A stretch of DNA of 64,000 bases from an uncultured Bacteroidota bacterium (GTDB taxonomy: Bacteria; Bacteroidota; Bacteroidia; Chitinophagales; Saprospiraceae), in contig CALMSX010000091.1 of assembly GCA_937872515.1 (NCBI GenBank), positions 48,633 to 112,632 on the forward strand, in the 5' to 3' direction. Each line of letters begins with the position of its first letter. Position 1 is the first letter of the stretch. A program made the translations under genes and the position numbers. Under the pieces are notes generated by a model. The model searched no databases. It was not told where the DNA came from and worked only from the letters and a program-made list of their open reading frames with translations. This document shows positions 9,072 through 17,830 of the stretch, one piece after another.

Positions 9072-10136
9072 ATGAAATTTTCCCCTAACTACATTTTTTC
9101 AGTGTTGGTCGCTGTTCTTTTATTGAATGGACATGGACTCAAAGGTCAGGATGCCCATTTTACCCAATATTATCAGGTACCAGCCTACGTCAATCCGGCG
9201 CTCGTGGGCAACTTCAATGGACTATTTAAGGTGGGGATGAACTACAGAGATCAGTGGAGACCTGCCCTGGATCGACCCTATGCAACCTTTACCGCAACCG
9301 GAGAAAGTAAATTTTTGGTAGGACAACGCGACCCCGATGTTGCCGCCCTGGGCATCATGTTTTTTTCGGATCAAATCAGCAAATACGACCTCAATACTAC
9401 CCAAATTGCCCTGACAGGTTCTTACCACAAGCTCCTTGATAAAAAGACCAAACAATACATCGGCTTAGGTTACCAGGCAGCAATCTTTCAAAAATCACTT
9501 AATTATGAAGATTTGACCTTTGGTGACCAGTTCAATGCCATAGATGCTTATTCCAACGAAACCCTCGAAATATTGCCCGGCAATAACCTTGGTTTTTTTG
9601 ATATGAGTCTGGGTGTTGACTACTCCTATACCTCAACCTCTGACAAAGAATTTAATGCGGGTATCAGTGTGTTCCACCTAACCTCTCCCAATATCTCCTT
9701 TTTTGCTCAGGAGGATCAGGTTGACAAAGACCTCAACATCAATGCCGTTTTAGATCCCCGTTGGTCTGCGCATGCTTCCTACTCCCTTCCTACCTCAGAT
9801 GCATTTAGTTTTCAAACCAGGGCATTGTTTATGAGCCAGGATCAACATAAGTTATATGTTTTGAGTACCCTGTTTACGTATAAAAACCCTAGGTCAGAAG
9901 GAAAAAAATTCTACTTTGGTCCTGCCTTTAGATTTTCTAACCGACTTGATAAAACATCACTGGAAGCGGTTATGCTCACCATAGGATATGACTTTAAAGG
10001 GCTCAACCTGGGCCTTTCGTATGATTACAATACCAACGATCTTTTCAACGACCGATATGGCATGAGTACTTTTGAAGTATCCATCAACTATTTTGGTCAA
10101 TATGAAAATGCGGATGCCTTTTGTCCCACTTTTTAG
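9072..10136 (+). CDS. PorP/SprF family type IX secretion outer-membrane protein
   Basis: A 354-residue protein with a signal peptide (about 1-25, cleaved near GLKGQ) followed by the family hallmark QDAHFTQYYQVPAYVNPAL and then NYRDQWR. The rest is alternating amphipathic strands ending in a beta-barrel-like NYFGQYENADAFCPTF. Family members are outer-membrane partners of the T9SS: PorP in the core machinery and SprF as partner of SprB. This copy stands alone, without porK/L/M/N, so it is more likely a substrate-specific SprF-type factor. It fits a genome that exports CTD proteins such as the one at the left edge. Confidence 0.9.
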   Translation: MKFSPNYIFSVLVAVLLLNGHGLKGQDAHFTQYYQVPAYVNPALVGNFNGLFKVGMNYRDQWRPALDRPYATFTATGESKFLVGQRDPDVAALGIMFFSDQISKYDLNTTQIALTGSYHKLLDKKTKQYIGLGYQAAIFQKSLNYEDLTFGDQFNAIDAYSNETLEILPGNNLGFFDMSLGVDYSYTSTSDKEFNAGISVFHLTSPNISFFAQEDQVDKDLNINAVLDPRWSAHASYSLPTSDAFSFQTRALFMSQDQHKLYVLSTLFTYKNPRSEGKKFYFGPAFRFSNRLDKTSLEAVMLTIGYDFKGLNLGLSYDYNTNDLFNDRYGMSTFEVSINYFGQYENADAFCPTF

Positions 10137-10238
10137 GGGCAGAACCTGGCTTCCGTTTATCAACTACCCTCTTCTTTTAGGCTGACTTTTTTTGACACCC
10201 TTTTATTAAGATAATCGAAATTATCATATCCCTTTCTA

Positions 10239-11066
10239 TCAGCAAGTTTTAAGTTGTTGGAATATTTTGACCGTCTGAACCGCCTCAGCCACGTCATGGA
10301 CCCTTAACAGAGACGCGCCTCCCATAAGGGCAGCCATATTGGCCGCTGTTGTGGCATTGAGGGCCTCTTCCGCAGTAATGTTAAGGCTTTTATACAACAT
10401 ACTTTTTCTGGAAAGTCCGGCAAAGATGGGCAAATCAAAGATGTGGAATGACGAAAGATGATTCAAAATATAAAAACTTTGTTCTTTGGTCTTGGCAAAG
10501 CCAAAACCAGGATCGATAATCAGGTCTTTGATTCCTGCTTCCCTAGCCTGCCTGATTCCCTGGGCAAAATAGATTAAAAGATCCGGAACCAGTTGGTGGT
10601 ACTGGGTCATGGTATTCATTGTGGAGGGGAGTCCCTTCATGTGCATAAGGATGTAGGGTACATGGTGGAAAGAGGCTACTACCGCCATCATTTCGGGGTC
10701 AATAGCGCCGCCAGAGATGTCATTGATGATGTGTGCACCGGCCTCAATGCTCCTTCTTGCAGTCAGCGACCAAACCGTATCAACAGAAATTAAAATCCCC
10801 GGAAGGTCGCTTATTGCTTCCAAAGCGGGTGATAAAACCTGCCACTCCTTCTCAGGATCTACCAGCTCTGCTCCAGGCCTTGATGACATGGCTCCCAGGT
10901 CGATAAGAGCTGCCCCCTGCTCTATCATTTTTATGGCGGTATCACGGATAGCCGCAGGCTCCATTTTGCGACTGCCCCTATAAAAGGAATCAGAAGTAAC
11001 ATTTATAATGCCCATTACCCTGGGTTCTGAAAGATCCAATAATTTCCCGGCACAGTTGATGGTCAT
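10239..11066 (-). CDS. folP: Dihydropteroate synthase
   Basis: Condenses p-aminobenzoate with dihydropterin pyrophosphate in folate synthesis; cytosolic TIM barrel. About 275 residues from the chosen ATG at 11066, which places MGIINVTSDSF at residues 18-28 as in homologues. Other family motifs are present: INDISGG, ILMHMKG, LIIDPGFGFAKT with its pterin-binding Asp, AGLSRKSM and LRVHDVAEAV. An in-frame ATG at 11102 would add 12 residues not seen in the family, and it abuts the divergent methyltransferase start, so it is less likely. The sulfonamide target is intact by sequence. Confidence 0.93.
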   Translation of the reverse strand: MTINCAGKLLDLSEPRVMGIINVTSDSFYRGSRKMEPAAIRDTAIKMIEQGAALIDLGAMSSRPGAELVDPEKEWQVLSPALEAISDLPGILISVDTVWSLTARRSIEAGAHIINDISGGAIDPEMMAVVASFHHVPYILMHMKGLPSTMNTMTQYHQLVPDLLIYFAQGIRQAREAGIKDLIIDPGFGFAKTKEQSFYILNHLSSFHIFDLPIFAGLSRKSMLYKSLNITAEEALNATTAANMAALMGGASLLRVHDVAEAVQTVKIFQQLKTC

Positions 11067-11102
11067 TATCTTTGTGTTTAAATGTAAATATACGTGCACC
11101 AT

Positions 11103-11684
11103 ATGAATACAGAAAACCTAAATGAAAGCTACTGGACCAGGCGATATGAAGAAGGCACAATGGGTTGGGATCTGGGCTATGCTTCTCCCCCACTGGTAGC
11201 TTACTTCGATCAACTTGACAATAAAGATTTGGCGATTTTGATTCCGGGTGCCGGTAATGCTTATGAGGCAGAGTACCTTTATAAGGCAGGCTTCACCAAC
11301 ATTGCCATTTGCGATCTTTCTGCCCATCCATTGAGAAAATATGAAGGGCATCCAGTGATTAAGACCATCCATGGCGATTTTTTTGACCTTCAAGGCCATT
11401 TTGATCTCATCATCGAGCAAACATTTTTTTGTGCCTTAGATCCAAAATTACGGCCATCCTATGTTGTTCAGTGTTTTGAATTATTAAGGTCCGGGGGCAA
11501 GGTAGCAGGCCTGTTATTTAAGTCTCATTTTGAAAAACCGGGACCTCCTTTTGGTGGTCTGGCCGATGAGTACAAAATTTTATTTGGCTCAAAATTTCAT
11601 ATTAAAGAATTATCTGATGCGTATAATTCGATAACTCCGAGATTTGGCAATGAATTGTTTGTGATATTTGAAAAAAGAGTATAA
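11103..11684 (+). CDS. TPMT-family SAM-dependent methyltransferase
   Basis: A 193-residue class I methyltransferase resembling thiopurine S-methyltransferase-like proteins. N-terminal SYWTRRYEEGTMGWDLGY, SAM-binding LIPGAGNAYEAEYL, acidic IAICDLS, a GDFF turn and the FDLIIEQTFFCALDP motif are all in the expected order. The start ATG at 11103 is preferred to an in-frame GTG at 11094 because the family begins just before the WxxRY motif. Members methylate small thiols, selenols or halides. The substrate here is unknown. It is divergent from folP with only 36 bp between. Confidence 0.87.
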   Translation: MNTENLNESYWTRRYEEGTMGWDLGYASPPLVAYFDQLDNKDLAILIPGAGNAYEAEYLYKAGFTNIAICDLSAHPLRKYEGHPVIKTIHGDFFDLQGHFDLIIEQTFFCALDPKLRPSYVVQCFELLRSGGKVAGLLFKSHFEKPGPPFGGLADEYKILFGSKFHIKELSDAYNSITPRFGNELFVIFEKRV

Positions 11685-11833
11685 AAATTGGCTGCTTTAA
11701 GGGATTAATTCTATTTTGCAGCCGCAAAGAGGGGGTGATTTTAAGATTTCAATAACAATTTGGAAACAAAATCGCAGAAGCCCAAGGGCTATCTTTGCGC
11801 AGTTAGCGAATATTACAATTTAAAACTGAAACT

Positions 11834-13123
11834 GTGCACAACAAAAAGATACAGCAAAAAAAGTCAGCTGTAAGAGTGGACATCCTAATGTCCTGTCTGC
11901 TGGCACTAACACTGATATCCGGCTATAAAAAAATTGAAAGTATTGCTAATCAGCATTTTGGTGTTTCCGAGACCATCATCCAGGACAAAAACAACCCTGT
12001 TATTTTTGGCTTTGATACAGGCAACTACCACTTGTCTACCTTTAAGGTACACAAAGGAGAAGTGCTTGGCGAAATTTTATCGGAACATGGCATTGGCAGC
12101 GATGTCATTCACATGCTGGAAGCAAAGGCAAAAGACATCTTTAAAGTTACTAACCTCAGGCCAGGTAAAGAATACCATATTGTAAAAACGGATAGTTGCA
12201 GTTCTGCTTGTGCCCTGGTATATGAGCCTAGTCCTCTACATTATGTAGTCTATGATTTGAGAGACAGTGTTTCCATCAACTTATACGAACGTGAATTTGA
12301 AACCTGTGTAGAAACAGCTGCCGGAGAGATCGAAACCAGTTTATGGAATACATTATCTGAAAAAGGCGTCAACCCCGCCATCATTGATAAGATGGAAGAC
12401 GCCCTTGCCTCATCTGTCGACTTTTATCACACCCAGAAAGGCGACAAGTTCAAGGTTGTTTTTGAGAAAAAATATGTAGACGGGCAAGAAATAGGAATGG
12501 GTCGTTTGATCGGAGCCTTTTATAAAAACGAATCTGGCGATCACTATTCAGTTTACTACGAAAACGGAGAGTTTCAGGGATATTACGATTACCAGGGTCG
12601 ACCTGCCCGAAGTGCATTTTTGAAGTCACCGGTAAAATTCACCAGAATTTCTTCAGGATTCAATCTACGAAGATTCCACCCCATCAGGAGGAAAACCATA
12701 CCTCACCTGGGCACAGATTATGCCGCTCCTTATGGCACTCCCATCAGAGCAGTGGCAGATGGTGTGGTTGAGGAGGCTGCCTACACCGGCAACAATGGCA
12801 GGTATGTAAAAATCAGACACGACAAAGTTTATCAGACACAATACTTGCACATGCAGGGCTACGCCAGCGGCATTCGCAGAGGTACCAGGGTAAGACAGGG
12901 TCAAACCATTGGATACGTTGGCTCAACAGGCCTGGCAACGGGTCCACACGTATGTTTTAGGTTCTGGAAAAATGGAAGGCAGGTGAACCACCAAAGAGAG
13001 GTATTCCAGCCAGCCAAACCCATGCCGGAGTCGGAGTTGCCTACTTTCTTTCAACAGAGAGACAAGATCAAGGAGATGTTGGATCACATTCCGCTGAATG
13101 GTGTGCACAAGGCTGGTGCCTAA
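11834..13123 (+). CDS. M23 family peptidase with HxC in place of HxH
   Basis: A 429-residue membrane-anchored or secreted cell-wall endopeptidase with a GTG start. An N-terminal hydrophobic segment (about 17-31) precedes an OapA/LysM-like N domain (about 55-150), an intervening beta domain and a C-terminal LytM fold. Zinc ligands His291 and Asp295 (HLGTD) and catalytic His339 (YLHMQ) are visible. The usual final HxH reads His372-Val-Cys374 (GPHVCF), so the third zinc ligand is Cys. This looks deliberate because the surrounding FRFWKNGRQVNH is well formed, and I recall the variant from other Bacteroidota. The protein either uses Cys for zinc or acts as a non-catalytic amidase activator like EnvC. 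Confidence 0.88.
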   Translation: MHNKKIQQKKSAVRVDILMSCLLALTLISGYKKIESIANQHFGVSETIIQDKNNPVIFGFDTGNYHLSTFKVHKGEVLGEILSEHGIGSDVIHMLEAKAKDIFKVTNLRPGKEYHIVKTDSCSSACALVYEPSPLHYVVYDLRDSVSINLYEREFETCVETAAGEIETSLWNTLSEKGVNPAIIDKMEDALASSVDFYHTQKGDKFKVVFEKKYVDGQEIGMGRLIGAFYKNESGDHYSVYYENGEFQGYYDYQGRPARSAFLKSPVKFTRISSGFNLRRFHPIRRKTIPHLGTDYAAPYGTPIRAVADGVVEEAAYTGNNGRYVKIRHDKVYQTQYLHMQGYASGIRRGTRVRQGQTIGYVGSTGLATGPHVCFRFWKNGRQVNHQREVFQPAKPMPESELPTFFQQRDKIKEMLDHIPLNGVHKAGA

Positions 13124-13258
13124 GGGCATCAACTTTTGTCGGCCAGCGGTCATTTAACAAAGCATTAATAATCTTTCCAATTGTGGAGTGCAACTTTTGT
13201 CACCTACCGGGTGTTTGAGAAGGAGTACTTTTACAACAAAATATCAAATAAATAAGAC

Positions 13259-13576
13259 ATGGCATTAGAATTCACAGATGCAAACTTCAAAGATACGGCC
13301 CTATCCGGTGGCGTTTCTGTAATTGATTTCTGGGCAGAATGGTGCGGCCCTTGCAGGCTCATCGGCCCAATTGTGGAAGACCTGGCTAAAGAATATGAAG
13401 GCAAGGTTAAAATTGGTAAGGTAAATGTGGATGAAAATCCTCAAATTTCAATGCAATATGGCATACGTTCGATACCCACCATTCTGATCATCAAAGACGG
13501 AGAAGTGGTTGACAAACATGTAGGTACCACTACCAAAGCCAATCTTGCTGAAAAGATCAACGCACAATTGAACTAA
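13259..13576 (+). CDS. trxA: Thioredoxin
   Basis: A 105-residue single-domain thioredoxin. The active site WCGPC has Cys29 and Cys32. The cis-proline loop SIPT and the buried Asp of VIDFWAEWC are present, and there is no signal peptide, so it is cytosolic. It is a general disulfide reductant fed by thioredoxin reductase, which is not in this window. Monocistronic, followed by a strong terminator. Confidence 0.96.
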   Translation: MALEFTDANFKDTALSGGVSVIDFWAEWCGPCRLIGPIVEDLAKEYEGKVKIGKVNVDENPQISMQYGIRSIPTILIIKDGEVVDKHVGTTTKANLAEKINAQLN

Positions 13577-13595
13577 TCCCAGATATCAATAAAAA

Positions 13596-13625
13596 TAAAA
13601 AAGGGGCTTTCTGGCCCCTTTTTTA
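13596..13625. terminator. Bidirectional rho-independent terminator
   Basis: An A-run, a GGGGC / GCCCC stem with a short loop, and a T-run sit between the convergent trxA and Nudix-like genes. The A- and T-tracts extend the stem, so it can serve both strands. Confidence 0.9.
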
Positions 13626-13631
13626 TTTTGT

Positions 13632-14360
13632 TTACACAAAACTATTTTTTCCGGATGCTTCAAATCTTTCCAGGTCGAAAGAATAGAGTTTCGCGGGTCT
13701 GTGTCTCACATCGCGTTCTACCTCTCCCACATCCCTGATGGCATCCATTGCCTTCAGCTTTCTCCTGAAATTTCTTTTATCAAACGACATATTGAGAATG
13801 ACTTCATAAAGCTGCTGGAGCTGATTGAGTGTAAATTTTTTAGGCAATAAGCTAAAGCCCACAGGATGCTCTCTCAGCTGTCTTCTCAGTTTTTCAAGGC
13901 AGAGTCCAAACACCTCATTGTGATCAAAGGCCAGCCTTCCAACTTCATCTACCTTTTTCCAAACAAGGGGACAGTCAGCGGGAGCTACTTTTTTATAGTC
14001 TTCAACTTTAATGAGTGAATAATAAGCCACTGTAACCACCCTACCCAAAGGATGCCGGCCCAGCTGGCTGAAGACCTGTACCTGTTCACAGTATACATTG
14101 CGCAAGCCAATTCGTTCCCAAAGTATTCGGTCCACTGCCTGGTCGAGATCTTCATTGGCGTGGAGTAAGTCACCCACCAATGATAAATCCCCTTCGTAGG
14201 GAGGCATGTTACACGGAATGAGAGCAACGTATAAATCGGCTTCGGTATATCCAAAAATGACACAGTCTACCGACATAGCCAGTTTAAATTCTGTATGAAT
14301 CTGTGAAATCCAGGTGTTGATATTTTCTTTGCTAGCTGTGTTTTGCGTGGTCACTTCCAT
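13632..14360 (-). CDS. NrtR-like regulator: Nudix domain plus winged helix
   Basis: About 242 residues. The N-terminal half has a Nudix-hydrolase fold (VDCVIFGY, then YEGDLSLVGDLL). The Nudix box is degenerate: the expected R-E-x-x-E-E is replaced by RILWER, so hydrolysis is unlikely. The C-terminal 75 residues form a winged-helix-like segment (FTLNQLQQLYEVIL, FDKRNFRRKL) ending in RPAKLYSF. This is the layout of NrtR-type repressors, where the Nudix domain senses an ADP-ribose-like or sugar ligand. ATG at 14360 is chosen over GTG at 14369. No obvious target operon adjoins it, so the regulon is unknown. Confidence 0.83.
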   Translation of the reverse strand: MEVTTQNTASKENINTWISQIHTEFKLAMSVDCVIFGYTEADLYVALIPCNMPPYEGDLSLVGDLLHANEDLDQAVDRILWERIGLRNVYCEQVQVFSQLGRHPLGRVVTVAYYSLIKVEDYKKVAPADCPLVWKKVDEVGRLAFDHNEVFGLCLEKLRRQLREHPVGFSLLPKKFTLNQLQQLYEVILNMSFDKRNFRRKLKAMDAIRDVGEVERDVRHRPAKLYSFDLERFEASGKNSFV

Positions 14361-14385
14361 AAATGACACTAAGTATTGATCATGA

Positions 14386-14393
14386 CAAATATA
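14386..14393 (-). promoter_or_regulatory. Putative -7 box (TATATTTG, minus strand)
   Basis: Exact TAnnTTTG 25 bases before the NrtR-like ATG. The same TATATTTG octamer precedes the HerA-like gene and the gene at 48710-49795 at a similar distance. -33 is not clear. Confidence 0.42.
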
Positions 14394-14419
14394 TAAAAAA
14401 CTACGATCTATTACGAAAA

Positions 14420-16108
14420 CTAACGGCTCGAAGTTACAAAAGGCTTAAACAAACGCAATAATACCTGTTCCACCTTGTCAATCCAACTGAATCTGGCATC
14501 GTTGAGCGCCTGGTAGGTAAAATAGAGCCCAAAGGGCAAAAGAAGCAAACATGGAAGCCAGGCCCCAAACCAACCGGGAAATGTTTCGCTCCTCACCAAT
14601 TTTTCACCCACAATGGTGGAAATGATAAAAAGCATGTAAAACAAGATGGCCACCAGCAATGGGTAACCATAGCCGCCTTTCCTGATAATCGAACCTAAAG
14701 GTGCCCCTATGAACAAAAACAGGATACAAACCAGGGCGAAGCTGTATTGGTGTCCCAACCTAAGCACATAGATCTGTTTTTGATGAACGGCATTGTCTAC
14801 GTTGTAATATGCAGCGTTGGCAAGGTCCAAATTGGATGTAATGGCCGGTATGGACCTCATCGCAATGTTGTTTCTGGTTATGCTGTCAAACGTTTCATAA
14901 AATGCTTTCACCTTTGAGATGTCATAGCCCGGCAGTCGCCTGAAATTGGACGATGTATCTTTTTTAGGCACCTGCGGAAGACCAATGGGGTTGGTTGCCT
15001 GGGCTTTTTGAACCTCCCCTTTTTTGATTCTATCCAATTTTTGTTTGTACAACAAATAGGCATTTTCGGTCGACACCCCGGGAGCCGGTTTTACCACCCG
15101 CGGTGGTTTTGCATTTTTGAGCTGGGGCTTAATTTGCTGGAACCGAGCTTTAGCCGTTGCTGCTTCAGCTGCCTTTTGATTCTGGTAAGCGGCTTCTTCC
15201 AACATGGCCTTCCCTTCAAATCCAAGCTGGCTCTGGATTGCCTTTTCTCGATGGGTTTTAATGTTGAGATTGATGGTATCAATTTGTTTGAGCAATTGAA
15301 AGGTATTGAGCATGTCCTCCCTGTTTCGGCTGATGTTGAGGTCCGACTCGCTTAGATAAAAATTACTCATATCGATCACCTTTGACCAATGTTCAAAATT
15401 GGTGCGCACTAATGGATAGGCCATATGGCCATTGTCTTTTCGGTTTCTGTCAAGCTCCTGATACTGCTGCCCTTTTTTCAGATTCATCACAAAATAATGT
15501 CCATCCGGTGTAGCATACATCTCCGCTGAATCTGCCTTGATCATGTTGAGCAGCGATTTATCCGGCAGGGAGTGGTCATAAATAATCACATCTTTGACGT
15601 CTTTGTCATTTTTAGCCTTGCTGCCAACCCTGATGATGATGTCTCTGAATTCATTGTTAAATATCCCTTCTTCAATGGCCAGGGTTGACTTCTGCTTGCG
15701 AATGAGGTCAAATCTTTTTTTGAACTGAAAGGTAGAAACCGGTTTGATGTAATTGGAAGCAAAGACCGAAAACATTGCTGTTCCTACTGCCAGAAAGATG
15801 GCAGGCCGCATTACCCTCAGCAGAGAGATACCGGCCGACTTCATGCTTGACAACTCATACTTTTCCGAGATGTCGCCATATACCATTACAGAAGACAGTA
15901 GAATAGAAATGGGTAAGGCCATCGGTGTTATGGAGGCAGCATAATACATGACCAATTCCATGATGTCAAAAACAGAAAAGCCCTTACCCAGGATGTCGTC
16001 AATGTATTTCCAAAGAAATTGCATGACCAGTACAAATTCTGCGATAAAAAAAGACAGAACGTACGGCCCTATAAAACTTTTGAGTATAAACTTATCTAAC
16101 TTCTTCAA
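14420..16108 (-). CDS. LptF/LptG (YjgP/YjgQ) family permease
   Basis: A 562-residue inner-membrane protein. Three N-terminal helices (about 10-120: IGPYVLSFFIAEFVLVMQFLW, the MALPISILLSSVM helix and the IFLAVGTAMFSVFASNYI helix) and three C-terminal helices (about 455-540) flank a periplasmic beta-jellyroll. This is the transmembrane half of the LPS export ABC transporter, which works with LptB and hands LPS to LptC. Compared with typical LptF or LptG of roughly 360 residues it carries an extra central segment (about 255-400) rich in Ala, Lys and Gln that is probably coiled coil. Long versions are usual in Bacteroidota. Which of F or G it represents is uncertain. Confidence 0.87.
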   Translation of the reverse strand: MKKLDKFILKSFIGPYVLSFFIAEFVLVMQFLWKYIDDILGKGFSVFDIMELVMYYAASITPMALPISILLSSVMVYGDISEKYELSSMKSAGISLLRVMRPAIFLAVGTAMFSVFASNYIKPVSTFQFKKRFDLIRKQKSTLAIEEGIFNNEFRDIIIRVGSKAKNDKDVKDVIIYDHSLPDKSLLNMIKADSAEMYATPDGHYFVMNLKKGQQYQELDRNRKDNGHMAYPLVRTNFEHWSKVIDMSNFYLSESDLNISRNREDMLNTFQLLKQIDTINLNIKTHREKAIQSQLGFEGKAMLEEAAYQNQKAAEAATAKARFQQIKPQLKNAKPPRVVKPAPGVSTENAYLLYKQKLDRIKKGEVQKAQATNPIGLPQVPKKDTSSNFRRLPGYDISKVKAFYETFDSITRNNIAMRSIPAITSNLDLANAAYYNVDNAVHQKQIYVLRLGHQYSFALVCILFLFIGAPLGSIIRKGGYGYPLLVAILFYMLFIISTIVGEKLVRSETFPGWFGAWLPCLLLLPFGLYFTYQALNDARFSWIDKVEQVLLRLFKPFVTSSR

Positions 16109-16128
16109 AAAAGAGGTTTTAGTAATGG

Positions 16129-17718
16129 TTAAAACCAGGAAAAGGGTGATTTTTTGCGGGTGGTAGTGCGTCTGGTAGAGGTTTTAACTCCCAGTACTCC
16201 CAACAATCCCCTGGTCAACTCCCTTGCAATGGTACTTCCAATCTGTCGGGTAGTACTGCTGGTAATTACCTTTTCAAAAGTAGACTTTTCTTCTTTGGTG
16301 CGGCGGCTTGGCTCTTCGTAATCTTCTCTTTGTTTTCGAAGCTCTGCCTGGGTCGTCTCTTCCTGTGCCTCTTCCAGCTTACCAGCCAGAATTTCATAAG
16401 CACTCTCCCGGTCAATGGCCTGACTGTACTTGGATGCAATGTTGGAATTACGGATCAGGTGATTGAGCTCATCTTCTGTTAGCACATCCATACGCGACTG
16501 AGGGGCACGAAGATATACGTGAACCAATGGCGTTGGTATACCCTTTTCATTCAACGCAGTTGCCATAGCTTCTCCGATACCAAGAGAGGTGAGCAACTCA
16601 TCTGTATTATAGTAATCACTGATAGGAAAGTTTTCCGCTGCCAGCTTAATGGCCTTGCGATCCTTGGCGGTAAAAGCCCTGAGTGCGTGTTGTACTTTTA
16701 GACCCAATTGACTAAGCACTCCATCGGGCACATCGGCAGGATTTTGGGTGATAAAAAAGATACCTATCCCTTTTGACCTGATCAATTTGATGATACTTTC
16801 TATCTGATCGAGTAGGGCCTTGCTGGCTTCGTTGAAGACCAGGTGGGCCTCATCTATAAATAAGCACAATTTTGGCCTGTCCAAATCTCCTGCTTCCGGA
16901 AAGGTAGCATAAATTTCAGCCAGGATCTGAAGCATAAATGTGGAAAACAACTTGGGCTTGTCCTGAATATCTGTTACCCTTAAGATCGAAATAATGCCCT
17001 TGCCATCTTCATCTTTTCTCACCAGGTCTTCTACATCGAAAGAAGGTTCTCCAAAAAAGAGCTCTGCTCCCTGTTGTTCCAATTCTATGATTTTTCGCAT
17101 GATGGTACCCACCGTTGTGGTAGAAATGTTACCGTATTCCTGCTCTATCTGCTCCTTGCCTTCATTAGACAAATACTGTAACACTTTTTTGACATCATTC
17201 AGGTCAATCAAGGGGAGCTGGTTATCGTCACACCACTTAAATACCAGGGTAATCACCCCTGTTTGGATGTCGTTGAGGTCCATGATTTTGGAAAATAAAA
17301 CAGGACCAAATTCGGTGACGGTAGCCCTTAATCTTATACCCTTGTCATTGCTCAGACTGAGGAATTCTACAGGTGATCCGTCGGCTGCAAACGGAAGACC
17401 TATCTTTGCATGACGCTCATCTATTTTGGCATTGTTGGTACCCATGGCAGCGATGCCACTGAGGTCTCCTTTGATGTCGAGCAACAAACTGGGCACCCCC
17501 TGAGCCGAAAGCTGCTCGGAGATGATCTGGAGGGTTTTGGTTTTTCCAGTACCCGTAGCACCAGCAATGAGTCCGTGTCTGTTGAGGGTTTTTAATGGGA
17601 TTCTGATAAAATGTTCATGTAAAACCTCGGTCTCAAACATCGCTGCTCCCAGAATGATGGAAGGACCTGCAAATTGGTAGGCTGGTATGATTTCACTTGA
17701 AAATTTTTCCTTTGACAT
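16129..17718 (-). CDS. HerA-like DUF853 ATPase (YjgR type)
   Basis: About 529 residues. Walker A GATGTGKT sits near residue 45, followed by LLDIKGDLSG. Walker B LCLFIDEAH and an Arg-containing FFITQNPADVP sensor come later, in the order typical of HerA/FtsK-class hexameric P-loop ATPases of the DUF853 family. The C-terminus is a charged linker ending in a basic tail. The family's role is unproven; relatives pump DNA. ATG at 17718 is chosen because a -7 box overlaps the alternative TTG at 17742. It sits 20 bp upstream of the LPS permease gene and may be co-transcribed. Confidence 0.88.
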   Translation of the reverse strand: MSKEKFSSEIIPAYQFAGPSIILGAAMFETEVLHEHFIRIPLKTLNRHGLIAGATGTGKTKTLQIISEQLSAQGVPSLLLDIKGDLSGIAAMGTNNAKIDERHAKIGLPFAADGSPVEFLSLSNDKGIRLRATVTEFGPVLFSKIMDLNDIQTGVITLVFKWCDDNQLPLIDLNDVKKVLQYLSNEGKEQIEQEYGNISTTTVGTIMRKIIELEQQGAELFFGEPSFDVEDLVRKDEDGKGIISILRVTDIQDKPKLFSTFMLQILAEIYATFPEAGDLDRPKLCLFIDEAHLVFNEASKALLDQIESIIKLIRSKGIGIFFITQNPADVPDGVLSQLGLKVQHALRAFTAKDRKAIKLAAENFPISDYYNTDELLTSLGIGEAMATALNEKGIPTPLVHVYLRAPQSRMDVLTEDELNHLIRNSNIASKYSQAIDRESAYEILAGKLEEAQEETTQAELRKQREDYEEPSRRTKEEKSTFEKVITSSTTRQIGSTIARELTRGLLGVLGVKTSTRRTTTRKKSPFSWF

Positions 17719-17739
17719 ATCTTGATTTGTTGAATTGTA

Positions 17740-17747
17740 CAAATATA
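17740..17747 (-). promoter_or_regulatory. Putative -7 box (TATATTTG, minus strand)
   Basis: Exact TAnnTTTG ending 21 bases before the HerA-like ATG. It overlaps an in-frame TTG at 17742, arguing against that codon as start. Confidence 0.45.
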
Positions 17748-17806
17748 CTAAAAACGCCTAAAGTGACGAAACCGTGCCCTATACCTTCCTCCATCATGAG
17801 ATTGTT

Positions 17807-17814
17807 TATCTTTG
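17807..17814 (+). promoter_or_regulatory. Putative -7 box (TATCTTTG)
   Basis: Exact TAnnTTTG, 16 bases before the TTG start of the WbqC-like gene. Divergent from the HerA-like promoter about 60 bp away. Confidence 0.4.
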
Positions 17815-17830
17815 AACCAAAATAACTGAA

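Noticed and set aside
10211..10226. Small palindrome GATAATCGAAATTATC near the folP end
   Set aside because: Short, AT-rich, no T-run; likely chance.
13129..13201. Direct repeat CAACTTTTGTC upstream of trxA
   Set aside because: Two short AT-rich copies; could be chance and no flanking symmetry supports an operator.
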